A DNA stretch of 64,000 bases from Sulfitobacter alexandrii (GTDB taxonomy: Bacteria > Pseudomonadota > Alphaproteobacteria > Rhodobacterales > Rhodobacteraceae), in the NCBI RefSeq assembly GCF_001886735.1, contig NZ_CP018076.1:3162001-3226000 (forward strand), written 5' to 3'. Positions 17,069 to 27,386 of the stretch are shown piece by piece. Position 1 is the first letter of the stretch. Every line of letters starts with the position of its first letter. The notes beneath the pieces were generated by a model. It saw nothing but the letters and a program-made list of their open reading frames with translations. It did no database searches and was not told the origin of the DNA. Made by a program: the position numbers and the translations under genes.

Positions 17069-19915
17069 CTATTCCGCGGCTTCCGCGTAGGCCTCGAGAG
17101 GGGGGCAGGTGCAGATCAGGTTCCGGTCGCCATGGACATTGTCCACCCGGTTGACCGGCGGCCAGTACTTGTCCACGCGGAAAGCGCCCGGAGGGAAACA
17201 TCCCTGTTCGCGGCTGTAGGGGCGGTCGCCCCATTCGACGACCAGATCCTCGACCGTGTGCGGCGCGTTCTTGAGCGGGTTGTTCTCGCGCGGCATCTCG
17301 CCCTTCTCGATGGCCGCGATCTCCTGCCGAATGGCCAGCATCGCATCGCAGAAACGGTCCAGTTCCGCCTTGGTCTCCGACTCGGTCGGCTCCACCATCA
17401 GGGTGCCGGCCACGGGCCAGGACATGGTCGGTGCGTGGAACCCGCAGTCGATCAGGCGCTTGGCGATATCGTCCACGGTGACACCGGCGCTTTCATCGTA
17501 GAGACGCACGTCGATGATGCATTCATGCGCCACGCGACCCGAGGGCCCCTTGTAGAGCACGTCGAACGCGCCTTCGAGCCGCTTGGCGATGTAGTTGGCA
17601 TTCAGGATCGCGACCCGGGTCGCCTGGGTCAGTCCTTCGCCCCCCATCATCAGGCAGTAGGACCACGAGATCGGCAGCAGCGAGGGCGAGCCGTAAGGCG
17701 CCGCCGAGACCGCCGCGCCGCCCTCGTTCGGGTGCCCCGGCAGATGCGGCGTCAGATGTGACTTCACCCCGATCGGCCCCATGCCGGGGCCGCCGCCGCC
17801 GTGCGGAATGCAGAACGTCTTGTGCAGGTTGAGGTGGCTCACGTCGCCGCCGAGGTCGCCGGGCCGCGACAGGCCGACCATCGCATTCATGTTGGCGCCG
17901 TCGATGTAGACCTGTCCGCCGAACTCGTGCGTGATGCGGGTCACCTCCGTGACCGTTTCCTCGAACACGCCATGCGTCGAGGGATAGGTGATCATGCAGG
18001 CGGCGAGGTCATCGCCCGCGGCCTCTGCCTTGGCGCGGAAATCGTCGAGATCGATGTCGCCATTGGCCGCGGATTTCACCACGACGACCTTCCAGCCCAC
18101 CATCTGCGCGCTGGCCGGATTGGTGCCATGGGCGCTCATCGGGATCAGGCAGATCTTGCGGTGCCCCTGGCCCTGTGCCTCGTGGTAGGCGGCGATTGTC
18201 AGCAGTCCCGCGTATTCGCCCTGTGCGCCGGAATTGGGCTGCATGGATATCGCATCGTAACCCGTGATGTCGCACAGCTTGGCGGACAGATCGTCGATCA
18301 TCTCCTTGTAGCCGAGGGCCTGATCCGCGGGCGCATAGGGGTGGACCAGCGAGAATTCACGCCAGCTGACCGGCATCATCTCGGCTGCCGAATTGAGCTT
18401 CATCGTGCAGGAGCCGAGCGGGATCATCGCCCGATCCAGCGCCAGATCCCGGTCCGCGAGGCGGCGCATGTAACGCATCATTTCGGTTTCGGCGCGGTTC
18501 ATGTGGAAGATCGGATGCGTGAGGTAATCCGAGGTCCGCAGCATCTCTTCCGGGACACGGTACTCCGGCGCGAAGTCGCTGTCCTTCTTGACGATTCCGA
18601 AGGCCCGCCAGATGGCTTCGATGATGGCGGGCTGGGTGCGTTCGTCCAGCGAGATCCCGACCCGGAATTCCCCCACGCGGCGCAGGTTGATCCCTTCGTC
18701 CACGGCCGATTTCATGACCGCCGCCTGCAGGGGGCCCACGTCGACGGTGATCGTGTCGAAGAAGGCCTGCGGGTCCACCTTGAACCCGGCTTCCTCCAGC
18801 CCGCGGGCCAGTCGCACGGTCTTGCGGTGAATGCGTTGCGCAATCGCCTTGAGGCCTTCGGGACCGTGAAACACGGCGTACATCGACGCCATGACCGCCA
18901 GCAAAGCCTGCGCGGTGCACACGTTGCTGGTCGCCTTCTCGCGGCGGATGTGCTGTTCGCGGGTCTGAAGCGACAGCCGATAGGCCCGGTTGCCATGCGC
19001 GTCGATGGAGACGCCGACGATCCTGCCCGGCATGGCGCGTTTGTAGGCGTCCTTGCACGCCATGTAGGCCGCGTGCGGCCCGCCGTAACCTTCGGGCACG
19101 CCGAACCGCTGGGTACTGCCCACGGCAATGTCGGCCCCCATCGCGCCCGGCTCCTTCAGCAGGGTCAGCGACAGCGGGTCGGCCGATACGATGGCGATGC
19201 CCTTGTGTTCGTGCAATGCCGCGATGCTGTCGGTGAAATCGCGCACGTGGCCGTAGGTGCCCGGATACTGGAAGATCGCGCCGAAAACCTCGGACGCGCC
19301 CATCTTGGCCGGGTCGCCCACGATCACCTCGATCCCCAGCGGCGCGGCGCGGGTCTTCATCACCGCGATGTTCTGGGGGTGGCAGTCACGATCGACAAAG
19401 AACTTCACCGCTTTCGATTTCGACACCCGCTGCGCCATGGTCATCGCCTCGGCACAGGCCGTCGCCTCGTCCAGCAGGGACGCGTTGGCGACCTCCAGCC
19501 CCGTCAGGTCGCAGACCATGGTCTGGAAATTCAGCAACGCCTCCAGCCGGCCCTGGCTGATCTCGGGCTGGTAGGGGGTATAGGCGGTGTACCAGGCCGG
19601 GTTCTCAAGGATATTGCGCTGGATCGCCGGTGGCGTCACGGTCCCGTGGTAGCCCTGCCCGATCAGGCTGGTCAGCACCTTGTTCTTCGACGCCACCTTG
19701 CGCAGGTGTTCCAGCACCTCGCGCTCCGACTTGGCCTTGCCGAAGTCGAGCCCCCCTTTCATCCTGATGCCCTTGGGCAAGGTATCGTCGATGAGATCCT
19801 CGAGCGATCCGGCTCCGACGACCTTCAGCATCTCCGACATTTCGGCCGGGGAGGGCCCGATGTGACGGCGGTTCGCAAAATCGTAAGGCAGATAGTCTGT
19901 CGGCTTGAAGCTCAT
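17069..19915 (-). CDS. gcvP: Glycine dehydrogenase (decarboxylating), P protein
   Basis: A 948-aa PLP enzyme of the glycine cleavage system. It decarboxylates glycine and loads the aminomethyl group on the lipoyl arm of GcvH. The PLP Lys lies in [19 protein letters not shown] near residue 700. The N-terminus ([10 protein letters not shown]) and the two-half homologous architecture match full-length bacterial P protein. GAGGAGG precedes the ATG. Last gene of gcvT-gcvH-gcvP, 66 bp after gcvH, under the tandem glycine riboswitch. Confidence 0.97.
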   Translation of the reverse strand: MSFKPTDYLPYDFANRRHIGPSPAEMSEMLKVVGAGSLEDLIDDTLPKGIRMKGGLDFGKAKSEREVLEHLRKVASKNKVLTSLIGQGYHGTVTPPAIQRNILENPAWYTAYTPYQPEISQGRLEALLNFQTMVCDLTGLEVANASLLDEATACAEAMTMAQRVSKSKAVKFFVDRDCHPQNIAVMKTRAAPLGIEVIVGDPAKMGASEVFGAIFQYPGTYGHVRDFTDSIAALHEHKGIAIVSADPLSLTLLKEPGAMGADIAVGSTQRFGVPEGYGGPHAAYMACKDAYKRAMPGRIVGVSIDAHGNRAYRLSLQTREQHIRREKATSNVCTAQALLAVMASMYAVFHGPEGLKAIAQRIHRKTVRLARGLEEAGFKVDPQAFFDTITVDVGPLQAAVMKSAVDEGINLRRVGEFRVGISLDERTQPAIIEAIWRAFGIVKKDSDFAPEYRVPEEMLRTSDYLTHPIFHMNRAETEMMRYMRRLADRDLALDRAMIPLGSCTMKLNSAAEMMPVSWREFSLVHPYAPADQALGYKEMIDDLSAKLCDITGYDAISMQPNSGAQGEYAGLLTIAAYHEAQGQGHRKICLIPMSAHGTNPASAQMVGWKVVVVKSAANGDIDLDDFRAKAEAAGDDLAACMITYPSTHGVFEETVTEVTRITHEFGGQVYIDGANMNAMVGLSRPGDLGGDVSHLNLHKTFCIPHGGGGPGMGPIGVKSHLTPHLPGHPNEGGAAVSAAPYGSPSLLPISWSYCLMMGGEGLTQATRVAILNANYIAKRLEGAFDVLYKGPSGRVAHECIIDVRLYDESAGVTVDDIAKRLIDCGFHAPTMSWPVAGTLMVEPTESETKAELDRFCDAMLAIRQEIAAIEKGEMPRENNPLKNAPHTVEDLVVEWGDRPYSREQGCFPPGAFRVDKYWPPVNRVDNVHGDRNLICTCPPLEAYAEAAE

Positions 19916-19981
19916 CGCGGCCTCCTCGTTCTTTCTGGCAATCAGGTTATCCCGCCGGACGCGCCAGCGGTCAGGGCCGCG

Positions 19982-20341
19982 TCAGCCGATGAATTTCTGG
20001 TACGCGGCTTCGTCCATGAATTCGTCCATCTGGGACGGATCGCTGATCTTCATCTTGAAGAACCATGCCTCCCCCTGCGGATCCTCGTTGACGAGGCTCG
20101 GATTGTCCGCGAGGGCGCTGTTGACCTCGGTGATCTCGCCATCCACGGGCGCAAGGATGTCCGAGGCGGCCTTGACGCTCTCGATCACCACGACCTCGTC
20201 GTCCTTGCTGACGACCGTGCCTTCATCGGGCAGTTCGACGAACACCACGTCGCCCAGTTGCTCGGCCGCGTGAATGGTGATGCCGATCACCATTTCGCCG
20301 TCTTCCTCGCGCAGCCATTCATGCTCTTCGGTAAATTTCAT
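19982..20341 (-). CDS. gcvH: Glycine cleavage system H protein
   Basis: A 119-aa lipoyl carrier that shuttles the aminomethyl intermediate among P, T and L proteins. The lipoylated Lys is in VVVIESVKAAS (near residue 60). The start at 20341 (MKFTEEHEW) matches the family N-terminus and has GGGAAG upstream; a longer reading would add a non-homologous tail. It lies 19 bp downstream of gcvT. Confidence 0.97.
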   Translation of the reverse strand: MKFTEEHEWLREEDGEMVIGITIHAAEQLGDVVFVELPDEGTVVSKDDEVVVIESVKAASDILAPVDGEITEVNSALADNPSLVNEDPQGEAWFFKMKISDPSQMDEFMDEAAYQKFIG

Positions 20342-20360
20342 TGTGTCTTCCCTGTTGTCT

Positions 20361-21485
20361 TCAACGTTTGAAATTCGCTGCAACGAAAGGCAGCTTTGCC
20401 ACGGTGAGGGGCAGTCTCTTGCCTCTGACCTCGCCCCACAGAGGCGTGCCGACCGCGGCCCGCCCCGTCTCTACATAGCCCATCGCAACCGGCGCCCCAA
20501 GACTTGGGCCGAAGCCGCCGGAGGTCACGCAGCCGACGCGATCGCCGCCTTCCGCGGCATCGAAAATGTCGGTCCCTTCGCGCATGGGCGCGCGGCCTTC
20601 TGGCAACAGCCCGACCCGCTTGCGCGCGGCGCCCCTGTCCATCTCGTCCATCACCGTTTCCGTGCCCGGATACCCGCCCGCGCGGTCGCCGTCCGCGCGA
20701 CGCACCTTCTGGATCGCCCAGGTCAAGGCAGCCTCCACCGGGGTCGTCCCGGCGTCGATGTCGTGACCGTACAGACACAGCCCCGCTTCAAGCCGCAGCG
20801 AATCCCGCGCGCCGAGCCCGATGGCCTCGACGCCGTCCTGTGCCAGAAGGGCGCGGGCCAGCGCCTCCGCCTGATGATCGGGAACCGACAGCTCGAACCC
20901 GTCCTCGCCCGTATATCCGGAACGGGACGCCCAGACCGAAACCCCGTCGAGGTCGAGATCGCACACGTCCATGAAGGCCATGTCCGCCGCGCGGCCATCC
21001 ATCCCGGCAAGCACGGCTTCCGCGCCGGGCCCCTGTACCGCGATCAGCGCCCGGTCCGTCAGGGGCGCCACGCGCACGCCGGGTTCCAGCGCGGCCTTCA
21101 TCCGGCTGATATCGGCGTCCTTGCAGGCCGCGTTGACCACCACGAAGAGGTCGTCGCCCCGACGGGCGAACATCAGGTCATCCTCGATCCCGCCTGCGTC
21201 GTTGGTGAAAAAGCCGTAGCGCTGCCTGCCGTCGGCCAGACCCAGCACATCCATCGGCACCAGGGTCTCGAAGGCGCGGGCGACCGCGTCCCACGATGGG
21301 CCCGACAGCATCACCTGCCCCATGTGGCTGACGTCGAAAAGACCTGTGGCAGCCCGGGCGTGCTGGTGTTCCTTCATCACGCCCAGCGGATACTGCACCG
21401 GCATGGCATAGCCGGCGAAGGGCACCATCTTGGCGCCCAGTTCCACGTGCAGATCGAACAGCGGCGTGTGTTTCAGATCGTCCAT
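20361..21485 (-). CDS. gcvT: Glycine cleavage system T protein (aminomethyltransferase)
   Basis: A 374-aa enzyme that transfers the aminomethyl carbon from GcvH to tetrahydrofolate, releasing ammonia. N-terminus TPLFDLHVELGAKMVPFAGY, folate-site Asp in LFDVSHMGQ and RSGYTGEDGFEL are typical. First gene of the operon. It begins about 80 nt after the riboswitch, with AGAGGTG upstream of the ATG. Confidence 0.97.
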   Translation of the reverse strand: MDDLKHTPLFDLHVELGAKMVPFAGYAMPVQYPLGVMKEHQHARAATGLFDVSHMGQVMLSGPSWDAVARAFETLVPMDVLGLADGRQRYGFFTNDAGGIEDDLMFARRGDDLFVVVNAACKDADISRMKAALEPGVRVAPLTDRALIAVQGPGAEAVLAGMDGRAADMAFMDVCDLDLDGVSVWASRSGYTGEDGFELSVPDHQAEALARALLAQDGVEAIGLGARDSLRLEAGLCLYGHDIDAGTTPVEAALTWAIQKVRRADGDRAGGYPGTETVMDEMDRGAARKRVGLLPEGRAPMREGTDIFDAAEGGDRVGCVTSGGFGPSLGAPVAMGYVETGRAAVGTPLWGEVRGKRLPLTVAKLPFVAANFKR

Positions 21486-21565
21486 CGGCGCGGCACCTCT
21501 TCTGCTTGCCGCCTGTCCGAGTGGATCAATCCGGCATCTTTCCCCCGCATGTCGCGGTCCAAGAT

Positions 21566-21720
21566 GCCCCCTCTGTCCTTTCGCCTGAGATCGTTATCCC
21601 TTCGGCGGGTGCGCGCGGCACCACTCTCCAGAGTGTCGATATCCTGCACGGTCCCTGTGCCTGAGAGTTTCCGGGGCGGTTGCTCCTTCGGCATCGGATG
21701 ATCCGATTCTCCCGTGACGG
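21566..21720 (-). promoter_or_regulatory. Tandem glycine riboswitch controlling gcvTHP
   Basis: Two glycine aptamers in series on the minus strand. Aptamer 1 (about 21720-21646) contains GAAGGAGCAACCGC followed by AACTCTCAGGCACAGGGAC. Aptamer 2 (about 21630-21566) contains GAAGGGATAACG followed by ATCTCAGGCGAAAGGACAG. The spacing between them is short, as in cooperative tandem glycine riboswitches, and the downstream gene is gcvT, the classic target. It is expected to switch on gcvTHP when glycine is in excess. The expression platform lies in the remaining 80 nt before gcvT, where I see no clear terminator, so translational control is possible. Confidence 0.93.
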
Positions 21721-21818
21721 ATGCCCTTTCGTAGGCCGAGGGCAGACCGCGCGTCAAGCGGGCTTGTATGCGCGGGGCATCAATGGTCTCTTGCGCCCAA
21801 ATTGACGGACCCGGACAC

Positions 21819-22373
21819 ATGACACCCTACTTCTTCGGCTATGGCAGCCTCGTGAACCGCCAGACCCATGACTACCCCGATGCCCATCCCGCCCGCCTGC
21901 GGGGCTGGCGGCGTGCGTGGGTCCGGACGGCGGTGCGCGACCTGGTGTTCCTGAGCGTCATCGAAGATCCCGATACCACCATCGACGGGCTGATCGCGGC
22001 AGTCCCGGGTGCCGACTGGGCGGCGCTGGACGCCCGCGAAGCCGGCTATGCGCGCGTGTCCTCGGGTGGTGCCGTGATCCATCCGATCAGTCCCGCGCCG
22101 GACATCGCGCATTACGCGGTGCCCCCCGCCGATACCGGTGTGCCGGGCGATCATGCCATCCTGCTCAGCTATCTTGATGTGGTCGTGCAGGGTTTTCTGC
22201 ACGAATTCGGGGAATCGGGCGTGCAGGATTTCTTTGACACCACGGACGGCTGGGAGACGCCGGTGCTGAACGACCGCGCCGCCCCCCGGTATCCGCGGCA
22301 CAAGGTGCTCACGGCAGACGAGACCGCGCTGGTGGACGATCACCTCGCCCGGCTATCGGCGCGCGTGGAATAG
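21819..22373 (+). CDS. Gamma-glutamylcyclotransferase-like protein
   Basis: A 184-aa protein beginning MTPYFFGYGSLVN, the YGSL phosphate/substrate-binding motif of the GGCT/ChaC-like fold. A candidate catalytic Glu is in DAREAGYARV. It is likely to act on gamma-glutamyl peptides or glutathione in the cytoplasm, releasing 5-oxoproline, but specificity cannot be read from sequence. The ribosome site is weak (GGACCCGGAC). The gene is convergent with the MATE gene, overlapping it by 21 bp at the 3' ends. Confidence 0.82.
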   Translation: MTPYFFGYGSLVNRQTHDYPDAHPARLRGWRRAWVRTAVRDLVFLSVIEDPDTTIDGLIAAVPGADWAALDAREAGYARVSSGGAVIHPISPAPDIAHYAVPPADTGVPGDHAILLSYLDVVVQGFLHEFGESGVQDFFDTTDGWETPVLNDRAAPRYPRHKVLTADETALVDDHLARLSARVE

Positions 22374-23807
22374 GGTCATCAGCCGGCCCTCACGGCCAAA
22401 GATTTCCTGCCCCTGCCGTTCCGGCTTGCCCCCCCGCGCGATGCACCGCAACGCCATGATCCAGGCGACGACGCCGAACACCGCCCCGGCCAGGGATTGA
22501 CCGATCAGCACGCCGGGCGCGCCGCCTAGCGCCGCGCAAAGCCAGACCAGCGGGATGAGGGCCACGGCGTTGCGCCCCCAGTTGGTGACGGTGGACAGGA
22601 ACGGCTGGCCGAGGTTGTTGAACACCGCGTTCGCCACGAACAGCACGCCGGGAAAGAAGAACGCCAGCGACAGCGGACCACAGAAAAGGAAGATCAGGTC
22701 GCGCGCGATGCCGGTCGCGCCGAACAGGTCGGCGATGGGCGCGCGCAGCACGAACAGGATCGCGGAAACCCCGAGGATCACCGCGGCGACAAAGATGATG
22801 GCAGCGTTGAAGCCGCGGCGCACCCGCGCCATGTCGCCCGCGCCGTAGTTCTGGCCGATGATCGGGCCCACCGCCCCCGAAAGCGCAAAGACCACCGCAA
22901 AGGCCACCGGGATCAGCCGCGCGACCACGGCCATGCCCGCCACCGCCTCTTCGCCGTAGTCGGCCATCGCGCGGGTGACATAGGCCTGTCCCACCGGCGT
23001 CGCGATCTGTGCCAGAATCGTGGGAAAGGCGATGGCGACGACCGGCACGAAATCGCGCAGCAAACCGGCGAAGCGTGGCCTTACAATGGCGTCGTAGACG
23101 GTGACCAGCGGCCAGATCGCCGTGCCCGCGATGGCGACCCGGGCCGCGAACGAGGCGGCCGCCGCCCCGGTCAGTTCGAGCCCGAAACCGAAGATCAGGA
23201 TCGGATCGAGAACCGCGTTGACCACTCCGCCCACGATGGTCGCCATCATGGCTCGCCGCGCGTCGCCGTGGGCGCGCAGGATGGCGGACCCCATCATGCC
23301 CACCATGAGGAATGGCACCGAAGGCACGACCACTTCGAGGAAATGCACGGCAAGGGCGGCTGTCTCGCCTTCTGCGCCCAGCAGGGACACGAGCCGGGGC
23401 AGCGCCGACCAGACCACCGCCGAGAAGACGAGGCCGAACAGCAGTCCGTAAAGCAGCGCATGGGTGGCGCGTTCGCGGGCCAGCGCCGGTTCGTTCGCGC
23501 CAAGCGCCCGCGACACGAGGGCGCCCGCGGCGATGCCCATCCCGATCCCGAAGGACGCGGTGAAGAACAGGATCGCCCCGGCATAGCCCACCGCCGCGGC
23601 CAGTTCGGACTTGCCCAGCATCGAGATGAAGATCATGTCGACGAAATCGACAAGGAACACCGCCATCAACCCGACAGAAGACGTAAGCGCCATGACCGCG
23701 ACGTGAACGAAGAGGTTGCCCGTCAGGAACTTGGCCGGCGCGCCGTCGGCCATGGCAGGCCCGCCGCGCCCCGAGGGGGCGTGACCGGCCCGCCGGGCGG
23801 GCATCAT
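22353..23807 (-). CDS. MATE-family multidrug efflux transporter
   Basis: A 484-aa inner-membrane protein with about twelve hydrophobic helices and the two-lobe MATE pattern (VDFVDMIFISMLGKSELAAA in lobe one, a matching repeat in lobe two). It is predicted to export cationic compounds with Na+ or H+ antiport. The ATG at 23807 overlaps the gltX stop (ATGA), so it is coupled to gltX. A shorter start at 23753 (MADGAPAK) would remove a 18-aa Pro/Gly-rich extension and is possible. It ends in a 21-bp tail-to-tail overlap with the GGCT-like gene. Confidence 0.9.
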   Translation of the reverse strand: MMPARRAGHAPSGRGGPAMADGAPAKFLTGNLFVHVAVMALTSSVGLMAVFLVDFVDMIFISMLGKSELAAAVGYAGAILFFTASFGIGMGIAAGALVSRALGANEPALARERATHALLYGLLFGLVFSAVVWSALPRLVSLLGAEGETAALAVHFLEVVVPSVPFLMVGMMGSAILRAHGDARRAMMATIVGGVVNAVLDPILIFGFGLELTGAAAASFAARVAIAGTAIWPLVTVYDAIVRPRFAGLLRDFVPVVAIAFPTILAQIATPVGQAYVTRAMADYGEEAVAGMAVVARLIPVAFAVVFALSGAVGPIIGQNYGAGDMARVRRGFNAAIIFVAAVILGVSAILFVLRAPIADLFGATGIARDLIFLFCGPLSLAFFFPGVLFVANAVFNNLGQPFLSTVTNWGRNAVALIPLVWLCAALGGAPGVLIGQSLAGAVFGVVAWIMALRCIARGGKPERQGQEIFGREGRLMTLFHARR

Positions 23808-25138
23808 CCGCGCGCCTTGACGACCCGCAGCAGCGGCATGACGTTGGCCATTTCTGGCCCGTGCTCCTGCCCGGTCAGCGCCAGCCGCAGGGGCCGGAAC
23901 AGCGCGCGCCCCTTGCGGCCCGTCTTTTCCTTGACCTCCGCGGTCCAGGTGGACCAGGTCGTCTCATCAAAGGGCATCGGCGGCAGCAACGCCATCGCCT
24001 CGGCGACAAAGCTTTCGTCGCCCTCCTCGATCACCGGGTCGGCGCCGTCCCGGAACATCTCCCACCAGGGCTTCAGGTCGTGCAGCGTTTCGATGTTCTC
24101 GCGGGTGACGGACCAGAACCGCGTCGCCTGGTCCGCCGGCACACCGATGTCCGTGATGCTGTCCGCCACGTCCTCCGCCGACCGCGTCTGCAGGTAGCGG
24201 CCCGTGAGGGGGAAAAGGTCGCGCACGTCAAACTTCGTTGGGGCGGAGCCGAACCGGTCGATGTCGAAACCCTCGATCAGCGTGGCCATGTCGGTCCGCA
24301 GCTCCACCGGGTCGGAGGAACCGAGCCGCGCCATCAGGCTGAGCAACGCGAAAGGCTCCACCCCCTGCTCGCGCAGGTCGCGCAGCGCGAGCGTGCCAAG
24401 CCGCTTGCTCAACGCCTCGCCCTGCGGCCCGGTCAGCAGCGAATGATGCGCGAAAGCGGGGTGATCGTGACCCAGCGCCTGCATGATCTGGATCTGGGTC
24501 GCGGTATTGGTCACGTGGTCGGATCCGCGCACGACGTGGGTCACGCCCATGTCCGTGTCATCCACAACCGATGCCAGGGTATAGAGGATCTGCCCGTCGC
24601 CCCGGATCAGCACGGGGTCGCTCACGCTGGCCGCATCGATGGAAATGGCGCCGAGGATTCCATCCTCCCATTCGATCCGGCTCTGGTCCAGCTTGAACCG
24701 CCAGACGCCATTGCCCCGCTCCGCGCGCAGCGCGTCTTTCTGGGTGTCCGTCAGGGCCAGCGCGGCACGGTCGTAGACCGGCGGCTTGCCCATGTTCAGC
24801 TGCTTCTTGCGCTTCAGGTCCAGTTCGGTCGGCGTCTCGAACGCCTCGTAGAACCGCTCCTTGGCGCGCAGTTCGTCCGCGGCGGCGTGGTACCGGTCCA
24901 GCCGCTCGGACTGCCGCTCGACCCGGTCCCATTCCAGCCCGAGCCACGTCAGGTCTTCCTTGATGCCGTCGACGTATTCCTCTTTCGACCGCTCCGGATC
25001 GGTGTCGTCGATCCGAAGGATGAAGGTGCCCCCCGCCTTGCGCGCGATGAGGTAGTTCATCAGCGCCGTGCGCAGATTTCCCACGTGGATGTAGCCGGTG
25101 GGGGAAGGGGCGAAACGGGTGACGGTATCGGCGGCCAT
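23804..25138 (-). CDS. gltX: Glutamyl-tRNA synthetase
   Basis: A 444-aa class I aminoacyl-tRNA synthetase. The HIGH-type motif is SPTGYIHVGNLRTAL (HVGN here), and the KMSKS-type loop is EALSKRLG near residue 240. The catalytic domain covers roughly 1-310, followed by an all-helical anticodon-binding part. Alphaproteobacteria often carry two GluRS genes of different tRNA specificity. Length and the variant signature suit the shorter type, but which one this is needs the other copy for comparison. The start is at the first conserved ATG. Confidence 0.94.
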   Translation of the reverse strand: MAADTVTRFAPSPTGYIHVGNLRTALMNYLIARKAGGTFILRIDDTDPERSKEEYVDGIKEDLTWLGLEWDRVERQSERLDRYHAAADELRAKERFYEAFETPTELDLKRKKQLNMGKPPVYDRAALALTDTQKDALRAERGNGVWRFKLDQSRIEWEDGILGAISIDAASVSDPVLIRGDGQILYTLASVVDDTDMGVTHVVRGSDHVTNTATQIQIMQALGHDHPAFAHHSLLTGPQGEALSKRLGTLALRDLREQGVEPFALLSLMARLGSSDPVELRTDMATLIEGFDIDRFGSAPTKFDVRDLFPLTGRYLQTRSAEDVADSITDIGVPADQATRFWSVTRENIETLHDLKPWWEMFRDGADPVIEEGDESFVAEAMALLPPMPFDETTWSTWTAEVKEKTGRKGRALFRPLRLALTGQEHGPEMANVMPLLRVVKARG

Positions 25139-25329
25139 GCTGTTCTCCTTGGACCCCGGTCAAGTGTCACAGGGCGGCATGTTTGTCTAGGGTCGGCACC
25201 ATGGCCACCGGCCGTGCCGCATCCGCGCTCTGACGAAAATATGATCGCGCGCGCGACCCGTCTGCATGGGAAATCGCCGCCGCGCCGCTACCTCCATCGC
25301 AGTTTCAACAGATAACGGAGGACCAATAC

Positions 25330-26253
25330 ATGCAGAACACGTTCAGAATGTCCCGCCGCAGCGCGCTTGCAGGGGCTGCCGCCCTTCCCCTTGCCGCGAT
25401 GGCCACCACCGCGCGGGCGAGCGCCCCGATGGCGGGGGCCGCGATGCCACAGTTCCGGCGCGTCACGCTCGGCGGCTTCGACGTGACCACGATCCTCGCG
25501 GGGACACGCACGGTCGAGTCGCCCCACGACATCTTCGGCCAGAACGTCGATGACGAAACCTTCGAACAGGTGTCGCAGGCCGCGCATATTCCGGCGGACA
25601 AGGCACAGTTCTTCTTCACGCCAACGGTCATCAACACCGGCAGCGAACTGGTGCTGTTCGATACCGGCACCAACGCAGACGGCACGCTGGCCGGGTTGCA
25701 GGCCGCGGGATATTCAGCCGACCAGGTGGATGTCGTGGTGCTGACGCACATGCATGGCGATCACATCGGGGGCCTGATGCAGGGCGACTCCCCGACCTTC
25801 CCGAACGCACAATACGTCACCGGACAGGTGGAATTCGACGCGTGGTCGAGCATGGACAACGAAGGTTTCAACACCAAGGTCAAGCCGCTGGCGGATCAGA
25901 TGACCTTCCTTCAGGACGGCGGTTCGGTCGCCTCGGGCATCACGGCGATGGCGGCCTTCGGCCACACGCCGGGCCACATGGCCTACATGATCGAATCGGA
26001 CGGCAAGCAGCTTGTTCTGGGCGCCGATTTCGCCAACCACTACGTCTGGTCGCTGGCCCATCCCGACTGGGAGGTGCAGTTCGATCAGGACAAGGCAGCG
26101 GCAGCCGAAACGCGCCGCCGCCTGCTGGACATGCTGGCAGCGGACGGCATCCCCTTTGTCGGATACCACATGCCGTTTCCCGCCTTCGGCTACGTGGAGA
26201 AACGCGACGACGGGTTCGCCTACGTGCCCCACAGCTACCAGCTGATGCTCTGA
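25330..26253 (+). CDS. Tat-exported metallo-beta-lactamase-fold hydrolase
   Basis: A 307-aa MBL-fold enzyme. The N-terminus MSRRSALAGAAALPLAAMA is a twin-arginine signal with probable cleavage near ARA, so the enzyme folds with its metals before export. The metal motif THMHGDHIGG (HxHxDH) is near residue 140. Further His ligands occur in FGHTPGHMAY and VGYHMPFP, and Asp in LGADFANH. Possible substrates include lactones (quorum-quenching types) or other esters. Monocistronic, 190 bp from gltX. Confidence 0.88.
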   Translation: MQNTFRMSRRSALAGAAALPLAAMATTARASAPMAGAAMPQFRRVTLGGFDVTTILAGTRTVESPHDIFGQNVDDETFEQVSQAAHIPADKAQFFFTPTVINTGSELVLFDTGTNADGTLAGLQAAGYSADQVDVVVLTHMHGDHIGGLMQGDSPTFPNAQYVTGQVEFDAWSSMDNEGFNTKVKPLADQMTFLQDGGSVASGITAMAAFGHTPGHMAYMIESDGKQLVLGADFANHYVWSLAHPDWEVQFDQDKAAAAETRRRLLDMLAADGIPFVGYHMPFPAFGYVEKRDDGFAYVPHSYQLML

Positions 26254-26293
26254 GCATCTCCCGGCCGGCATGACGCGACCGATTGCCGGCCGG

Positions 26294-27343
26294 TCAGCGA
26301 TGCGCCTCAAGCTCGCGGGCGAGCGTGGCCACCAGTTCGGCGGCGGGAAGTGTCCGGGCCAACGGCGCGCCCTGTCCCGCCCACTGGGCACCGAAACCGT
26401 GTTCGCCGGCCGCCTTGGCTGCGGCGTTCAGCGCCTTTCCCGCGTCGTAGGCGATCGGGTAGGCCGGCGGCGTACCGTGCCGGGCGACGCTGTCTTCGGC
26501 GGTAAAGCGGTTCTCCAGCGCGCGTGCCGGACGGCCGGAAATCACCGACGTCAGCCTCGTGCGGTAACCGCCGGGACCGTGCAGCGCGGCCCTGTACGCG
26601 GCATCGGCGGCTGATTCCGGGCAGTCGATGAAGGCGGTGCCCAATTGGGCGGCGACTGCGCCCAGCCGCAATGCAGCGGCGATTCCCGCGCCGTCCATGA
26701 TACCGCCTGCAGCGACGACGGGCATGTCCAGCTCCGCCGTCAGCAGGCGGGTCAGCGCAAGGGTGCCGAGTTGCGGATCGGGCGCCCGGCAGTCGAAAAC
26801 GCCCCGGTGGCCCCCTGCCTCGATCCCCTGCGCCACGATCCCGTGAAGGCCCGCCGCCTTGATCCTGCGCCCCTCATCCGTATTCGTCGCGGTCGCCAGC
26901 AAGGTGATGCCCGCATCGCGCAGCGCCCGGACCGCCTGCGCGCCGGGAAGCCCGAAGTGAAAGCTGACCACGGCGGGCCGGGTCTCGATCAGGAGCGCCA
27001 GCAGGTCGGGATCGTCGTCGAAGCTGCGGTATATCGTGCGCAGCCGCGCGGGTGGGGCCGCGTCGAATTCGGCGAACAGCGGGTGCAGAAGGTCCAGCCA
27101 AGCCTGCTCCGCTTCGGGGTCGGGCTGCGGCGTTTCATGGCTGAACACGTTGACATTGAACGGCCCATCCGTCGCGGCGCGGGTTTCGGCGATCATTTCC
27201 GCCGACCCGGCGGCATCGGTCGCCCCGACGCCGATCGCCCCCAGTCCGCCCGCGTTCGACACCGCCGCCGCGAGCTGCGGCGTGGAGACACCCGCCATCG
27301 GTGCCTGAAAGATGGGAAGTCGAAGACCGAGCGCGTCCATCAT
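26294..27343 (-). CDS. Nitronate monooxygenase / 2-nitropropane dioxygenase family
   Basis: A 349-aa FMN TIM-barrel protein. The N-terminal PIFQAPMAGVSTP, AVSNAGGLGAIG, the phosphate-binding AAGGIMDGAGIAAAL and LGTAFIDCPES are typical. It oxidises alkyl nitronates such as propionate-3-nitronate in characterised members; related proteins act as enoyl reductases, so the substrate is uncertain. The start at 27343 is preferred because AGGTGA lies 5-10 nt upstream. It is transcribed in the same direction as the MORN gene, which ends 44 bp upstream. Confidence 0.87.
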   Translation of the reverse strand: MMDALGLRLPIFQAPMAGVSTPQLAAAVSNAGGLGAIGVGATDAAGSAEMIAETRAATDGPFNVNVFSHETPQPDPEAEQAWLDLLHPLFAEFDAAPPARLRTIYRSFDDDPDLLALLIETRPAVVSFHFGLPGAQAVRALRDAGITLLATATNTDEGRRIKAAGLHGIVAQGIEAGGHRGVFDCRAPDPQLGTLALTRLLTAELDMPVVAAGGIMDGAGIAAALRLGAVAAQLGTAFIDCPESAADAAYRAALHGPGGYRTRLTSVISGRPARALENRFTAEDSVARHGTPPAYPIAYDAGKALNAAAKAAGEHGFGAQWAGQGAPLARTLPAAELVATLARELEAHR

Positions 27344-27386
27344 CGGATCACCTGTCGCTGTTGCCCGGCCCACGCGACCGCGGGCG

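Noticed and set aside
17801..20371. 856-codon plus-strand ORF
   Set aside because: Antisense to gcvP and gcvH, which have full family motifs.
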